From contig NC_134547.1 of the NCBI RefSeq assembly GCF_050624435.1, forward strand, positions 29,250,419 through 29,314,418: a stretch of 64,000 bases of DNA, given 5' to 3'. The stretch is from Tenrec ecaudatus. Taxonomy: Eukaryota > Chordata > Mammalia > Afrosoricida > Tenrecidae. The position numbers and the translations under genes were made by a program. The notes beneath the pieces are model-generated. The model did no database searches, was not told the DNA's origin, and saw nothing but the letters and a program-made list of their open reading frames with translations. This document shows positions 63,771 through 64,000 of this stretch, piece after piece (positions within the stretch are counted from its first letter, which is position 1; every line of letters starts with the position of its first letter).

Positions 63771-64000
63771 CCCTGGAGCCTCTGGGGCAGAAGTCAGCGT
63801 GATGGCCCAAGACTTGGGTTTGGGTCTCTTGGGTGCAGTTGGGTTTTTATATCATCCAGAAAGCTCCCTTCAGTCACTCCAGGGGCCCACACCATGGCTT
63901 CTAGCCCCATGGCTACTTTTGACCTGTTCCTACTCTTCATATAAACTGAGTCATCCTCTGTGAGCCTGTGCCAGATTTTACTCTTAGGAATCACCCCACC

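Larger units (their letters stand above)
62110..64000 (+). other. SLC7A9 intron following the first coding exon (incomplete)
   Basis: Runs from the gtaagg donor to the window edge. It contains SINE pieces near 62646-62777 and 63626-63770 and an LTR at 62778-63247. The open frame at 62235-62453 does not resemble SLC7A9 and has no matching splice phase. I see nothing in 63250-63620. Confidence 0.7.

Overview
This window is nuclear DNA from a placental mammal, most likely an afrotherian of the tenrec lineage. Three things point there. tRNA-derived AfroSINE copies and BovB/RTE LINE pieces occur throughout. The L1 3' UTRs share wording with afrotherian L1s. Several ~190 bp elements have the ends and 8-bp target duplications of SPIN, a hAT transposon family known in tenrec but, as far as I recall, in no other afrotherian. 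No database search was possible, so the species call is an inference.

Genes. The + strand carries the 3' half of CEP89 (CCDC123), seen as eight coding exons between 970 and 32378, followed by a short 3' UTR with AATAAA at 32552. Together they encode 388 residues of coiled-coil protein. At 62023-62109, in the same orientation, lies the first coding exon of SLC7A9, the light chain of the b(0,+) cystine/dibasic amino acid transporter. CEP89 followed by SLC7A9 matches the human order on 19q13.11. Nothing else in the window supports an intact protein-coding gene.

Layout. 1-32.6 kb holds CEP89 exons and introns packed with repeats: BovB at 3.2-5.3 kb, old L1 at 6-7 kb, antisense L1 at 12-15.4 kb with an LTR inside, a 44-bp minisatellite at 15.8-16.1 kb, LTRs at 18-21.6 kb, and L1 3' ends at 22-30 kb. 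32.6-62 kb is intergenic and dominated by L1. Its centrepiece is a near-full-length but decayed L1 at about 39.1-48.05 kb with 5' UTR-like leader, ORF1, ORF2 and an unusually long 3' UTR. That L1 has been hit by an L1-tail fragment, a mariner-like MITE (itself hit by a 125-bp L1-tail element), a SPIN MITE, two MaLR-like LTRs and an ERV1-type LTR. 48.8-53.0 kb holds two L1s inserted next to each other in opposite orientations, the second fused to an ERV LTR. 53-62 kb is more unique sequence with BovB and SINE fragments. 62-64 kb is SLC7A9 exon and intron.

Most noteworthy: a GC-AG intron and a frameshifted C-terminus in CEP89; SPIN copies with clear target duplications; a short L1-tail element that recurs with the same 5' boundary and as tail dimers; an L1 3' UTR module that is single in some copies and tandemly doubled in others; an L1-ERV chimera bounded by one target-site duplication; and an LTR 134 bp upstream of the SLC7A9 coding exon. 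I found no sign of a novel defence, CRISPR-like or biosynthetic system. The novelty here is in mobile-element structure.
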